DNA of 64,000 nucleotides from Carboxylicivirga caseinilyticus (lineage in GTDB: Bacteria; Bacteroidota; Bacteroidia; Bacteroidales; Marinilabiliaceae), in the NCBI GenBank assembly GCA_025499705.1, contig JAFMVE010000020.1, positions 1-64,000 of the forward strand, written 5' to 3'. This document shows, piece by piece, positions 17,319-25,509 of this stretch. Below the pieces are notes generated by a model. It saw only the letters and a program-made list of their open reading frames with translations, was not told the DNA's origin and did no database searches. Position numbers and translations under genes: made by a program. The number at the start of each line of letters is the position of its first letter. Within the stretch, counting starts at the first letter, position 1.

Positions 17319-17984
17319 TTATTTTAAATAAGGTGCCATAACTTGTTGCCATATTTTGTATCCTTTGGCATTCAGATGTAATTGATCAGCAATATAAATC
17401 CCCTCTTTAGGCATTCCTTCATCATTTAGTAAAGGAGTCCATACATCTACATAATCAACCTGTCTATTCTTAAGGGCATACCTTTCTCGTTTCTTACTTA
17501 GTCTTATCATTTCATCTTTCAAAGCCCATCGTTTAGGTGTAGGTTTTAATGAAAGAAACAAAAAATCAACATCAGGAAATTGCTTTAATGTCCATTTTAC
17601 CAACTCTTTATCCTCTTTAAAAACCGATCTGGCCTTCTCTCCTGCCGTAATATCATTTCCTCCTACAAAAACAACTATTTGCTTTGGTTTATAAGGTAAA
17701 ATCAGTCGTTCTTTAAAATATAACAAGTCACTCATCTGAGAACCTCCAAAACCTCTGTTAATAATATATTTATCAGGGAAATAATCGTTAACATCCTGCC
17801 ACTTGGTAAAAGATGAGCTACCAATAAACAAAATTCCACCTTCGTTAGGATGATTTACCGAATCCATTTTTTCGAAAGCATCAATAGCCTTCCCGTACTT
17901 GACGTGGGGGTCATACTGGGCATTGAGTATAGTAGTGCACGAAAAAAGAAAAATAAGAGCTGAAACTAATTTTATGTATTTCAT
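17319..17984 (-). CDS. Exported SGNH/GDSL hydrolase
   Basis: A 221-residue secreted esterase or acetylhydrolase. Signal peptide residues 1-23 (ILNAQ). The SGNH blocks are all visible: block I IGSSS with nucleophile Ser57, block II Gly81 in GFGGSQ, block III GGND with Asn110, and block V Asp200/His203 in IADQLHLN. Such enzymes remove acetyl or other acyl groups from sugars or lipids, and the substrate here is unknown. The start codon overlaps the stop of the upstream 161-residue membrane protein by one base (TAATG), so the two are translationally coupled. The carbohydrate-related sulfatase and esterase genes nearby suit a glycan-deacylating role. Confidence 0.87.
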   Translation of the reverse strand: MKYIKLVSALIFLFSCTTILNAQYDPHVKYGKAIDAFEKMDSVNHPNEGGILFIGSSSFTKWQDVNDYFPDKYIINRGFGGSQMSDLLYFKERLILPYKPKQIVVFVGGNDITAGEKARSVFKEDKELVKWTLKQFPDVDFLFLSLKPTPKRWALKDEMIRLSKKRERYALKNRQVDYVDVWTPLLNDEGMPKEGIYIADQLHLNAKGYKIWQQVMAPYLK

Positions 17985-18469
17985 TATTCTATCGTTTTCA
18001 ATCGTTTAAAATATTTGTTTAAAGGCTGTAAATTTTGATTGTCTGCGGCAGTTTTATCCATTGCTGAACCAATTGCTAATCCTAGTACCATTCCTATTGG
18101 AATACCTATACCCAAAAAAGCCATATTACTCAATGCCATTCCAAAAGACACACCCATAGGAACACCAAACACTGACATTCCTATAGCCATCCAGCGTATA
18201 AGATACAGGTTCTTTGGCACCAGCTTTAGCTCCTTCTCTACAAGTCTTATAATATAAATTTTAGATTTCAAAAGCTTCTTGCCCAAAGCATTATTTGATC
18301 CTGTAAAGGAATTTAATTCTTCTATTACGCTATTTATCTTTCCTACAATATCAGATGGAAGATCTTTTTTACTTAACTCCAGCAATAACTTTTTAAGGTA
18401 ATTAAGTTTTTTGTGCAATCTATTATCAGAGTTTATATTATTTCTGATACTTAATTCTTTTAGTTCCAT
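17984..18469 (-). CDS. Glycine-zipper membrane protein of unknown function
   Basis: A 161-residue protein. Residues 1-85 are charged, helical and probably cytoplasmic (KLNYLKKLLLELSKKDLPSDIVGKINSVIEELN). From ~95 to ~145 there are two hydrophobic glycine-rich helices (MSVFGVPMGVSFGMALSNMAFLGIGIPIGMVLGLAIGSAMD) with GxxxG spacing typical of glycine zippers. The tail is polar. It has no family I can name. It is coupled by a one-base overlap to the SGNH hydrolase, which suggests a joint role at the membrane, for example as an anchor or channel-like partner, but this is inference. Confidence 0.65.
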   Translation of the reverse strand: MELKELSIRNNINSDNRLHKKLNYLKKLLLELSKKDLPSDIVGKINSVIEELNSFTGSNNALGKKLLKSKIYIIRLVEKELKLVPKNLYLIRWMAIGMSVFGVPMGVSFGMALSNMAFLGIGIPIGMVLGLAIGSAMDKTAADNQNLQPLNKYFKRLKTIE

Positions 18470-18595
18470 AGCTCGGGTTTAATAACGTACTAAAGATAAG
18501 AATTTAATTGATATATAGTATCTTATCAATACGAACATCATTTAATCCCTATGGTAAACAAATAAGTACTTTGAATTAGAACCTAAGCTTTTTGG

Positions 18596-20188
18596 TTATT
18601 GATAGTGTTTAAGGTTTTTAAGACTTTGTTGAAGATATTCCTGGGTTAATTCATCTGAGTCTTTGTATTTCATTCTTAATTCATTCAACTGTTGATGAAG
18701 ATTTTCACGAACAGATAAATAATTTGCATCATTATATACATTCTTCATTTCCATTGGATCTTCCTGCAAATCATATAATTCCCATTCATCCACATCATAA
18801 TAAAAATGTATTAGCTTGTACCGTTCAGTAGCAATACCATAATGACGTTTTACCATATGCCAACTTGGATATTCGTAATAATGATAGTAAAAGTTTTTAC
18901 GCCAATCATTCGGGGTATTCCCTTTTAAAATGGGAACAAAGCTTTCACCCTGCATTTCTTCAGGCACCTCTAATCCTGCCATATCCAGAAATGTTTCACC
19001 AAAATCGAGATTAGAAACGATATCACTATTTTTTGAACCAGGTTTAGTTACTCCCGGCCATTTTACCAACAAGGGTGTGCGTAACGATTCTTCATACATA
19101 AAACGTTTATCAAACCAACCGTGCTCTCCTAAATAAAATCCCTGATCAGAAGAATAAACTACAATGGTATTTTCGTCTAAACCTTTTTCTTTAAGGTAAT
19201 TCAGGATTTTCCCAACACTTTTATCGACACCTGCAATACATGCCAGATAATCCTGCATATAACGTTGATATTTAAAACGCACTAAATCATCACCCGTTAA
19301 GTTAGCCTCCTTATAATAATTTATAATTGGATCATATACTGCATCCCATGCTTTTTCCTGTTCTTCATTTAAGCGTGTTGTTGTGCCTAATTTTTCATTT
19401 TCAAACATCTTCAAATCCCGATCCATCCGCATGGTTACTGCAATAGTCATATCCTGTTCGTGGGCAGCACTTCCTCTCCCTTCATAAGTATCAAACATTG
19501 TTTCAGGTTCAGGGAAGTTTACATCTTTATACAGACTTAATTCATTTGGACCCGGTTCCCACTCGCGATGAGGAGCCTTATGTTGTACCATCAACATAAA
19601 TGGCTGATCAGACTGACTGGCATTATTTAAAAAATCAATGGCTTTATCCGTTATAATTTCAGTTACATAACCGGTCTCTTCGTGAACTCCATCGGGTGTT
19701 ATAAACTTAGGGTTATAATAAAACCCTTGATCCGGTAAAACTTCCCAGTAATCAAATCCTGTTGGATCAGAACCTAAATGCCATTTACCAACGATACCTG
19801 TTTTATATCCACCTTGTTGCAGAACTTTAGGAAATGTAAGCTGAGAGCCATCAAACCTTGTTCCTCCTTCATTTGAGACAAATCCGTTCAGATGCCCATA
19901 TTTACCAGAAATAATTGTGGCCCTTGATGGCCCGCAAATAGAATTTGTAACCAAACAACGGTTAAACAACATTCCTTCATCAGCAATTCGATCAATATTT
20001 GGGGTTGGTGCAACATCTTTTAAACGACCGCCATATGCACTTATCGCCTGAAATGCATGATCATCGGAAAAAATGAATAAAATATTTGGCTTCTTTTTTA
20101 CGCTATTTTGTTTTGATCCTGAACTAAAGCAACTGCTTATAAATGTTACAAACAGCAATAACATTAAAAACTGACCTATTTGTTTCAT
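18596..20188 (-). CDS. Type I sulfatase lipoprotein (arylsulfatase family S1)
   Basis: A 530-residue exported sulfatase. The lipobox ISSC puts the lipid-linked Cys at residue 20. The metal-binding Asp pair is in IFSDDH (42-43). The formylglycine signature is CGPSR with Cys85 (C-x-P-S-R type, matured by an anaerobic or FGE-type enzyme encoded elsewhere). Further conserved parts are GKWHLG, VQHKAPHREWEPG, and the C-terminal WELYDLQEDPMEMKNVY. The last resembles glucosamine-6-sulfatase or iduronate-sulfatase relatives, but the exact S1 subfamily and substrate cannot be read from sequence. It stands apart from the PUL at 24.7-37.6 kb, and the nearby esterase and SGNH hydrolase also suit work on decorated glycans. 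Confidence 0.92.
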   Translation of the reverse strand: MKQIGQFLMLLLFVTFISSCFSSGSKQNSVKKKPNILFIFSDDHAFQAISAYGGRLKDVAPTPNIDRIADEGMLFNRCLVTNSICGPSRATIISGKYGHLNGFVSNEGGTRFDGSQLTFPKVLQQGGYKTGIVGKWHLGSDPTGFDYWEVLPDQGFYYNPKFITPDGVHEETGYVTEIITDKAIDFLNNASQSDQPFMLMVQHKAPHREWEPGPNELSLYKDVNFPEPETMFDTYEGRGSAAHEQDMTIAVTMRMDRDLKMFENEKLGTTTRLNEEQEKAWDAVYDPIINYYKEANLTGDDLVRFKYQRYMQDYLACIAGVDKSVGKILNYLKEKGLDENTIVVYSSDQGFYLGEHGWFDKRFMYEESLRTPLLVKWPGVTKPGSKNSDIVSNLDFGETFLDMAGLEVPEEMQGESFVPILKGNTPNDWRKNFYYHYYEYPSWHMVKRHYGIATERYKLIHFYYDVDEWELYDLQEDPMEMKNVYNDANYLSVRENLHQQLNELRMKYKDSDELTQEYLQQSLKNLKHYQ

Positions 20189-20516
20189 TGGGTATTGATT
20201 ATGTTTTTATTCGATTTATTCAAATTCAACTTTCATAGCGAATGTTAAAATTGTAAATTGAATATGATTCAAAAGCTTTTTTATAAATAAGGAGAGTATC
20301 TCGACTTACTTATTTACCCATTGAAGTTACTGCAAAATTTTATATCATCCTCATTTTAATGATATTCATTCTTAAAAATTGCAATCGCAGAAGAATTTAA
20401 TTAATAAGCAATCTAATCCTAAATAATACCTATAAGCCTTACAAAAAACGATAAAGCAGTTCGTTTATTAACCTAAGAACCCGTTTTAAAACATCTGGTT
20501 AATCAAATACTACTAA
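20189..20516. other. Intergenic region without recognisable gene
   Basis: Read on both strands. It is AT-rich, with no frame of coding character, no tRNA-like fold, no strong hairpin and no TAnnTTTG element in the orientation needed for the sulfatase gene. Confidence 0.5.
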
Positions 20517-20825
20517 CTACAAAAGAACACCTTCATTATGCACCTGATCGTATAATTTTGAATCATTATAATCCTGATGCCATTCAGTTTTATTAATTAG
20601 ATGAATATTTATTTCCATAGTGGAAAGTTTTTCCGCCGCATATCGTGCATTGATATATTGTTGTTCCAACGCATAATCAACAGCCTTGGGCGTTAGAACA
20701 TAGATATCAATTTTTTGATCATAAGTATACGAAGCAGGAAATAGAACATAGATGTCTGCGTAAGGATCTAACGATTGTATACTCTGCCTTACTTGATCTA
20801 ATGCGTCGTGTGATTGAATATTCAT
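20517..20825 (-). CDS. Small nucleotidyltransferase-like protein with degenerate active site
   Basis: A 102-residue cytoplasmic protein. DPYADIYVLFPASYTYDQKIDIYVL aligns in spirit with the minimal nucleotidyltransferase (MNT) core where a GSxxxG loop is followed by SDIDLLV. Here GS is replaced by AS and only one of the two usual catalytic carboxylates is kept in KIDIYVL, so catalysis is doubtful. MNT proteins often pair with HEPN toxins, but no HEPN gene is adjacent. It lies between the sulfatase and the esterase on the same strand, with no sign of joint function. Confidence 0.55.
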   Translation of the reverse strand: MNIQSHDALDQVRQSIQSLDPYADIYVLFPASYTYDQKIDIYVLTPKAVDYALEQQYINARYAAEKLSTMEINIHLINKTEWHQDYNDSKLYDQVHNEGVLL

Positions 20826-20888
20826 GCCGCAAAAATAGAAAATTTCTCAAGCACACTATTATTATATGTTTCGCTGTTAGATATAAAG

Positions 20889-22169
20889 CTACTTTACTTG
20901 TCTTTTCAGGAAATTCAATGATTTTTCATTGCTCTCTGGAAAACGCCAATGTCCCGAAACAGGTGTAATCCATTTCTCCTTAGGTGATGTAATCAGATTA
21001 AAGGCTGAATATACCGATGTTGGACAGCAGGTTGTATCATTATATCCCCAAGAATAGAAACCAGGAACCTTAAGCATTCGGGAAAAATTTGCAACATCAA
21101 AATATGCACTTGTTTTAATGCGTGATTCTGATCTGATTTTCTCATCACGAAACATATGTGGCCAACCACCTGCCCTATCATATAAATAACCCGTAAGATC
21201 GCAAAGAGCAGGATAAAATGAAACCAGTGCCGTAACTTTCTCATTCAATGCTGCAGTAACAATGGCAAGTGCACCCCCTTGACTTCCTCCCGACACAAAA
21301 ACATTCTTACCATCAAATTCAGATAAACCACATAAGTAATCAACACAACGCACACACGACAAATAAACATTTTTATAATAATATTCATCCCTATTATCCA
21401 AATTAGAAATTACGTAATTGCCAAAAGCCGAGCTTATTTGAGAATATATTTCCTTATCCAGCATTGGATTGATTCCATGTATTTCTATACTAAGACTTAT
21501 ATAACCTTGCTCAGCAAATCCTAGATATGGTTTTATTGGTTTTACTCCAGCTCCGGGCGGCAAAAACAAAACCGGATATTTACCTTCTTCTCTAGGCTTG
21601 CTCAAGTATCCGAATATTGTTTTCTTACCCAACCCAGTACTCATCTTCATGAGAAAAGTTTCAACCTTTTCAGTAGAGAATTCCGGCAGATAGTTCAGCT
21701 CTGTTTTAAAACCAATAGTTCTTAACTCTTTTACGGCATTAGTCCAAAAGCTCTCAAAATCGTCAGGATATAACTGTGTTGGTTTGATTTTATCAGGAGA
21801 ATAACCAAGATTAATCTGGTTTTTATATTTATATCCATCCAATTCAACCCAAACTTTTAGTTGTCGAAATCCAGGTTGATTTGTTGTTTCAATGTTCAAA
21901 CTTCCTGTACCATTAAGCAATATCAGTTTACCTTGCTTATCAGCTTTCAATAATTCAGGACCATATTCATAGTTTATTTCAATGTTGTTTATGGGAACGC
22001 CATATTTTAAAACGCTAATTTCAACTATTGCATCCTCACCAATATTATAATTCCAATCCCCATTTGAAGGTGATAGAAGAATGTCTACCATCTTAATTGG
22101 TGCTGGTGAGTTTTGTGCCCAAGTAACCGAATTAATTACTATAAGGACAAAAAGTAGTAGTTTTTTCAT
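20889..22169 (-). CDS. Exported acetylxylan-esterase-like alpha/beta hydrolase
   Basis: A 426-residue secreted esterase with signal peptide MKKLLLFVLIVINSVTWAQ. Residues ~25-130 form a beta-rich accessory domain, and the catalytic alpha/beta-hydrolase domain of the AXE1 (cephalosporin-C deacetylase) type follows. The nucleophile elbow GGSQGG is near residue 295, the acid in YNDTTC near 377, and the catalytic His in SGHWRFPE near 406. The likely reaction is release of acetyl groups from plant or algal polysaccharides. The gene diverges from the Crp/Fnr regulator gene over a 126-nt spacer, and a near-consensus TATCTTTA on the minus strand lies in that spacer. Confidence 0.85.
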   Translation of the reverse strand: MKKLLLFVLIVINSVTWAQNSPAPIKMVDILLSPSNGDWNYNIGEDAIVEISVLKYGVPINNIEINYEYGPELLKADKQGKLILLNGTGSLNIETTNQPGFRQLKVWVELDGYKYKNQINLGYSPDKIKPTQLYPDDFESFWTNAVKELRTIGFKTELNYLPEFSTEKVETFLMKMSTGLGKKTIFGYLSKPREEGKYPVLFLPPGAGVKPIKPYLGFAEQGYISLSIEIHGINPMLDKEIYSQISSAFGNYVISNLDNRDEYYYKNVYLSCVRCVDYLCGLSEFDGKNVFVSGGSQGGALAIVTAALNEKVTALVSFYPALCDLTGYLYDRAGGWPHMFRDEKIRSESRIKTSAYFDVANFSRMLKVPGFYSWGYNDTTCCPTSVYSAFNLITSPKEKWITPVSGHWRFPESNEKSLNFLKRQVK

Positions 22170-22295
22170 TATTTCTAAATTTTCAGATATAAATATAAAA
22201 CCTGCATTGAATTAGTTTAAAGATACAGGGTATTATTTTTAATTTTAATAAACCTAAAAGGCTTTATATTGTATCTTATTTATATATTCGAATAC

Positions 22296-22880
22296 ATGGA
22301 AAACAAGAGGCCGGATCATAAGTTATTATACTATTTATCAAAGTGGACAAAGATTAATGAATGTGATGAACATACCATACTATCTTCTTTTGATACGTTA
22401 ACCATTAAAAAGAAAAAAGACATTTTGGTTGTGGGCGAAGTATGTAATCATATCTACTTTATTATAAAAGGCTGTATGCGTTCGTATTATGCAGATGAGA
22501 AGGGTATTGAGCATATTTTTCAGATTCGAATGGATAATAACTGGATAAGTGATCTTGAAAGTTTTTTTAGTAAAAAGCCATCCAACTACTACATCGAAGC
22601 ATTGGAAGAAACTACACTTCTGCGTATTTCATATGATAGACTTGAAAAATTATATGTTGAAGTTCCCGCATTGGAAAGATACTTCCGAATCCTTTTTCAA
22701 AAGGCGTATTTAAATTCTTTAAAGAGATTGAATGCTACCATGTGGGAACCTGCCACAGAACGTTATGCTGATATGCTGAAAGAGAATCCTGAAATGTTTC
22801 AAAGAGTGCCATTGGTTTACATTGCATCATATTTAGGAATTACGCCAGAAAGTCTAAGCAGAATAAGACGTCAAAAATAG
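22296..22880 (+). CDS. Crp/Fnr-family transcriptional regulator
   Basis: A 194-residue regulator with an N-terminal cyclic-nucleotide-binding-like beta-barrel (ILVVGEVCNHIYFIIKGCMRSYY, then ISYDRLEKLYVEVPALERYFR) and a short C-terminal HTH (VPLVYIASYLGITPESLSRIRRQK). I use the ATG at 22296. The in-frame ATG at 22269 would add nine hydrophobic residues. It has no Fnr-type Cys cluster, so a cofactor other than Fe-S is expected. The gene leads a four-gene group with an NTF2-like protein, YceI and an azoreductase. A palindrome ATCAAGTTGAT in front of that group is a possible target. Confidence 0.9.
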   Translation: MENKRPDHKLLYYLSKWTKINECDEHTILSSFDTLTIKKKKDILVVGEVCNHIYFIIKGCMRSYYADEKGIEHIFQIRMDNNWISDLESFFSKKPSNYYIEALEETTLLRISYDRLEKLYVEVPALERYFRILFQKAYLNSLKRLNATMWEPATERYADMLKENPEMFQRVPLVYIASYLGITPESLSRIRRQK

Positions 22881-22952
22881 AATATTACTTCCCCATTTTT
22901 AATGATGGTTAAGCACTGACTTAACTTACATCAATTTCATTTCTTAACATAG

Positions 22953-22987
22953 ATCAAGTTGATTGGTTTTCTGGTGCCATAAATTTG
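22953..22987 (+). promoter_or_regulatory. Promoter and palindrome before the NTF2-YceI-azoreductase genes
   Basis: TTG at 22959-22961, 18 nt, then TAAATTTG at 22980-22987 (TAnnTTTG). The palindrome ATCAAGTTGAT (22953-22963) overlaps the -33 element, a place suitable for control by the Crp/Fnr protein encoded just upstream. Confidence 0.55.
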
Positions 22988-23014
22988 CATTGTAATTAAT
23001 AATCAAAACAGTCA

Positions 23015-23392
23015 ATGCGGAAACTTGATCTAAAAAATATGTCGCTTAATGATAGGGTTAAATACCTAAATACGATGATTGAGGATCGTTTAATTCTGCA
23101 GGCTTTTGAAAAGTTCTATGCTGAGGGTATTATTATCCAGAACAATGATAATGAACCCATTAAAGGCAAGGACAGATGTAGAAAATTACAGGAAGATTTT
23201 GTCACCGGGTTAATTGATTACCAAAATGCTAAAGTTGTCAATTCGCTTATTAGTGAGAAAATATCCGTGATAGAATGGGAATTGGAATTTACTCATGAAA
23301 AATATGGACACCAATCAATGTCAATTTTAACAGTTCAATGCTGGAACAATGAAGGTGAAATATTTAATGAGAAATATTATTACAGTAAATAA
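23015..23392 (+). CDS. SnoaL/NTF2-like small protein
   Basis: A 125-residue cytoplasmic protein of the NTF2-like cone fold, as seen in SnoaL-like or steroid-isomerase-like proteins: helix (LNTMIEDRLILQAFEKFYAEGIIIQNNDNEPIKGKDRCRKLQEDF) followed by a strand-rich half (QNAKVVNSLISEKISVIEWELEFTHEKYG, then SILTVQCWNNEGEIFNEKYYYS). Catalytic residues cannot be assigned. The gap to yceI is only 30 nt, so the two are co-transcribed behind the promoter at 22959-22987. Proteins of this type next to YceI and a Crp regulator suggest small-molecule or oxidative-stress handling (inference). Confidence 0.7.
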   Translation: MRKLDLKNMSLNDRVKYLNTMIEDRLILQAFEKFYAEGIIIQNNDNEPIKGKDRCRKLQEDFVTGLIDYQNAKVVNSLISEKISVIEWELEFTHEKYGHQSMSILTVQCWNNEGEIFNEKYYYSK

Positions 23393-23422
23393 TTAAATAT
23401 AAACAAATAAATTACTTGAAGT

Positions 23423-23989
23423 ATGAAAACAGTTAAATTAGCATTAGCAGCTCTATTAGTATTATCAAGCGTAACTACTTACGCACAAAAGAAAGAAATT
23501 AAAACAGAGGATTCTAAAATTGTTTGGACTGGAAAAAAAATTGCAGGATCACATACGGGAGAAATTGAATTAAAAGATGGATACCTGGTGCTTGAAAAAG
23601 GAAAACTTTCAGGTGGTAAATTCGTGATAGATATGAATTCTATTACAAACACTGACCTGGAAGATGAAGGATACAACGCAAAGTTAGTTGGCCATTTAAA
23701 ATCGGATGATTTCTTTGGAGTAGAAAAATATCCAACTTCTGAGTTTGTTATCACAAAAGTTTCTGAACAATCAGATGATAAAGTTAAGGTTAGTGGTACT
23801 TTAACGATCAAAGGTAAAAGTGAAGATATTAGTTTTGATGCAGTTAAAAAGGGCAAGGGGTATACAGCTCAAATTGAAGTTGACAGATCAAAATTTGATG
23901 TACGCTATGGTTCAGGCTCGTTCTTTGATAACTTGGGTGACAAAGCAATTGATGACATCTTTATATTGGATATCGACTTAGCAATTTAA
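23423..23989 (+). CDS. YceI-family periplasmic lipid-binding protein
   Basis: A 188-residue exported protein with signal peptide MKTVKLALAALLVLSSVTTYAQ. The rest fits the YceI lipocalin-like barrel: SKIVWTGKKIAGSHTGEIEL, then GGKFVIDMNSITNTDLED, KSDDFFGVEKYPTSEFVITKV, the centre VSGTLTIKGKSEDISF, and the ending VDRSKFDVRYGSGSFFDNLGDKAIDDIFILDI. Members bind isoprenoid quinones or fatty-acyl amides. It is the second gene of the NTF2-YceI-azoreductase set, and a hairpin after its stop may reduce expression of the azoreductase gene. Confidence 0.93.
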   Translation: MKTVKLALAALLVLSSVTTYAQKKEIKTEDSKIVWTGKKIAGSHTGEIELKDGYLVLEKGKLSGGKFVIDMNSITNTDLEDEGYNAKLVGHLKSDDFFGVEKYPTSEFVITKVSEQSDDKVKVSGTLTIKGKSEDISFDAVKKGKGYTAQIEVDRSKFDVRYGSGSFFDNLGDKAIDDIFILDIDLAI

Positions 23990-24002
23990 TTATCAATAAA
24001 AT

Positions 24003-24034
24003 AATGCAGGACAAGAATCCTGCATTATTATTAC
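24003..24034 (+). terminator. Hairpin after yceI (terminator or attenuator)
   Basis: AATGCAGGA (24003-24011) pairs with TCCTGCATT (24018-24026), followed by the T-rich ATTATTATTA. It lies in the 67-nt gap before the azoreductase gene and could lower its transcription. Confidence 0.55.
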
Positions 24035-24056
24035 TCAACCCATAAAAAATGAACAA

Positions 24057-24650
24057 ATGAAAATTTTAATTGTAAAATACCTGCCATCCGGAGACACATC
24101 CAACACACTTACCTTGCTCAATCATTTTAAACAGAAGATGAATAAAGAGCATGAAATAACTGAAACCGATTTGATCGAAACTCCTCCTCCATTTTTTAAT
24201 CAAACTTCGATGAAAGCTTATAAAATGAGAAATTATGGAGGTTTAACATTGAATAATGAGCTTGCTGAATCTATCAAACAAATGGATATTTACACTGAGC
24301 AATTTATGAATACAGATTGGATAGTTCTGGTAACTCCAATGCATAATTTTTCATTGCCGGGTATTGTTAAGCTCTATTTTGATGCAATTATGCAAAATGG
24401 GAAAACATTTAAATACGAAGATGGTAAGCAAATTGGACTAATGACTCAAAAGAAGTTTACAGCACTATATACGAGCATGGGTAGTTACAAGGGAGAATAT
24501 GGATTTATGGATAATTTAAAAACCATTCTTAAAATCGAATTGGACTTTATGGGTATAAAAGATTACCAGTTTATACATGCCGCAACCGGAAATGAAAGTC
24601 TTTTAGATTTACAATTAACCCGTGCTAAAGAAGCTATTGAAGCATTATAA
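24057..24650 (+). CDS. FMN-dependent NADH azoreductase
   Basis: A 197-residue flavoenzyme with a flavodoxin-like fold. Characteristic parts are the phosphate-binding start ILIVKYLPSGDTSNTLTLLNHF, the flavin-contact segment VLVTPMHNFSLPGIVKLYFDAIMQNGKTFKYEDG, and YTSMGSYKGEYG. The AzoR family reduces azo compounds and quinones with NADH and FMN. It is the last gene of the Crp-linked group, 67 nt after yceI with a hairpin in between. A bidirectional terminator follows. MdaB-type quinone reductases are the closest alternative. Confidence 0.88.
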   Translation: MKILIVKYLPSGDTSNTLTLLNHFKQKMNKEHEITETDLIETPPPFFNQTSMKAYKMRNYGGLTLNNELAESIKQMDIYTEQFMNTDWIVLVTPMHNFSLPGIVKLYFDAIMQNGKTFKYEDGKQIGLMTQKKFTALYTSMGSYKGEYGFMDNLKTILKIELDFMGIKDYQFIHAATGNESLLDLQLTRAKEAIEAL

Positions 24651-24681
24651 TTATTGGTGAATTATACCAATTTCAAAAACA

Positions 24682-24710
24682 AACAGGCGAATATTTGCTA
24701 CTCGCCTGTT
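24682..24710. terminator. Bidirectional terminator between azoreductase and esterase genes
   Basis: AACAGGCGA (24682-24690) pairs with TCGCCTGTT (24702-24710). The minus-strand side continues into TTTGTTTTTG, ending the leftward PUL operon. The plus side is T-rich too. Confidence 0.7.
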
Positions 24711-24718
24711 CATATATT

Positions 24719-25504
24719 TTATTTCTGATTAAGTTTCTTTGAAAACAACCAATGTAAAAGTTTCGGTTCTGCCAATGCAGCATCCCAACTGTTGTGATTT
24801 GCCTCTGGATAAAGAGTATATTTTGTTTTCGAATTATAGCCTTGAATTTTATCAAATACGTCTTTCGAATAATGCATAGGTACAACATTATCCTTTCCTC
24901 CATGAAAAAACCAAATCGGTTTATCCTGGTATGACTTTGACAATTCAGGATTATGCCCACCACAAATTACAGTTACTGCAGCATATTTATTCTCAAATCG
25001 ATGTAGAAATTCCAACGTACCAATACCTCCCATTGAAATACCCATTATATACATCCTTTTTTTGTCAATCTGTTTGCGTTGAGCAATTTCATCAACCAAT
25101 TGATCGACCAATAAAGTTGGCCAAGGAGCTTTATTATCAACCGGAAATTCAAAAATCCATTCACCATCTTCGTTTTGATGCTTTTGTCGGTTGGTCCACA
25201 TGACTCCATCCGGGCATTGAGGAAAAACAACTATTGCAGGATACTTTTTACGTATTTTCTTATCCAGAAATAATTTACCTCCATGTGTCAATTGTTTCTG
25301 ATTGTCATCACCTCTTTCGCCTGCTCCATGCAAAAACAATATCAAAGGATACTTTTTGCCCTCTTTCATTTTTTCGGGATAAAGTATTCGATATTGAAGG
25401 GTATCAGTACCTTCAATGAATACTTTTTTCTCATAGGCATCATACTCCTGAGCCCATAAGGTTCCAACAAAAAATATCAGGATAAATAAACTATAAATTC
25501 GCAT
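24719..25504 (-). CDS. Exported alpha/beta hydrolase (prolyl-oligopeptidase/PHB-esterase-like)
   Basis: A 261-residue secreted esterase or peptidase-like hydrolase, signal peptide MRIYSLFILIFFVGTLWAQ. Motifs: oxyanion region LILFLHGAGERGDDN, nucleophile elbow GISMGG, the acid in HGGKDNVVPMHYS, and the catalytic His in ANHNSWD. Such 'predicted peptidase' esterases often act as acyl-esterases in PULs. It starts 5 nt after the GH3 gene ends, so it is the last gene of the operon. Its substrate may be an acyl decoration of the glucan or another glycan. Confidence 0.83.
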   Translation of the reverse strand: MRIYSLFILIFFVGTLWAQEYDAYEKKVFIEGTDTLQYRILYPEKMKEGKKYPLILFLHGAGERGDDNQKQLTHGGKLFLDKKIRKKYPAIVVFPQCPDGVMWTNRQKHQNEDGEWIFEFPVDNKAPWPTLLVDQLVDEIAQRKQIDKKRMYIMGISMGGIGTLEFLHRFENKYAAVTVICGGHNPELSKSYQDKPIWFFHGGKDNVVPMHYSKDVFDKIQGYNSKTKYTLYPEANHNSWDAALAEPKLLHWLFSKKLNQK

Positions 25505-25509
25505 GATTA

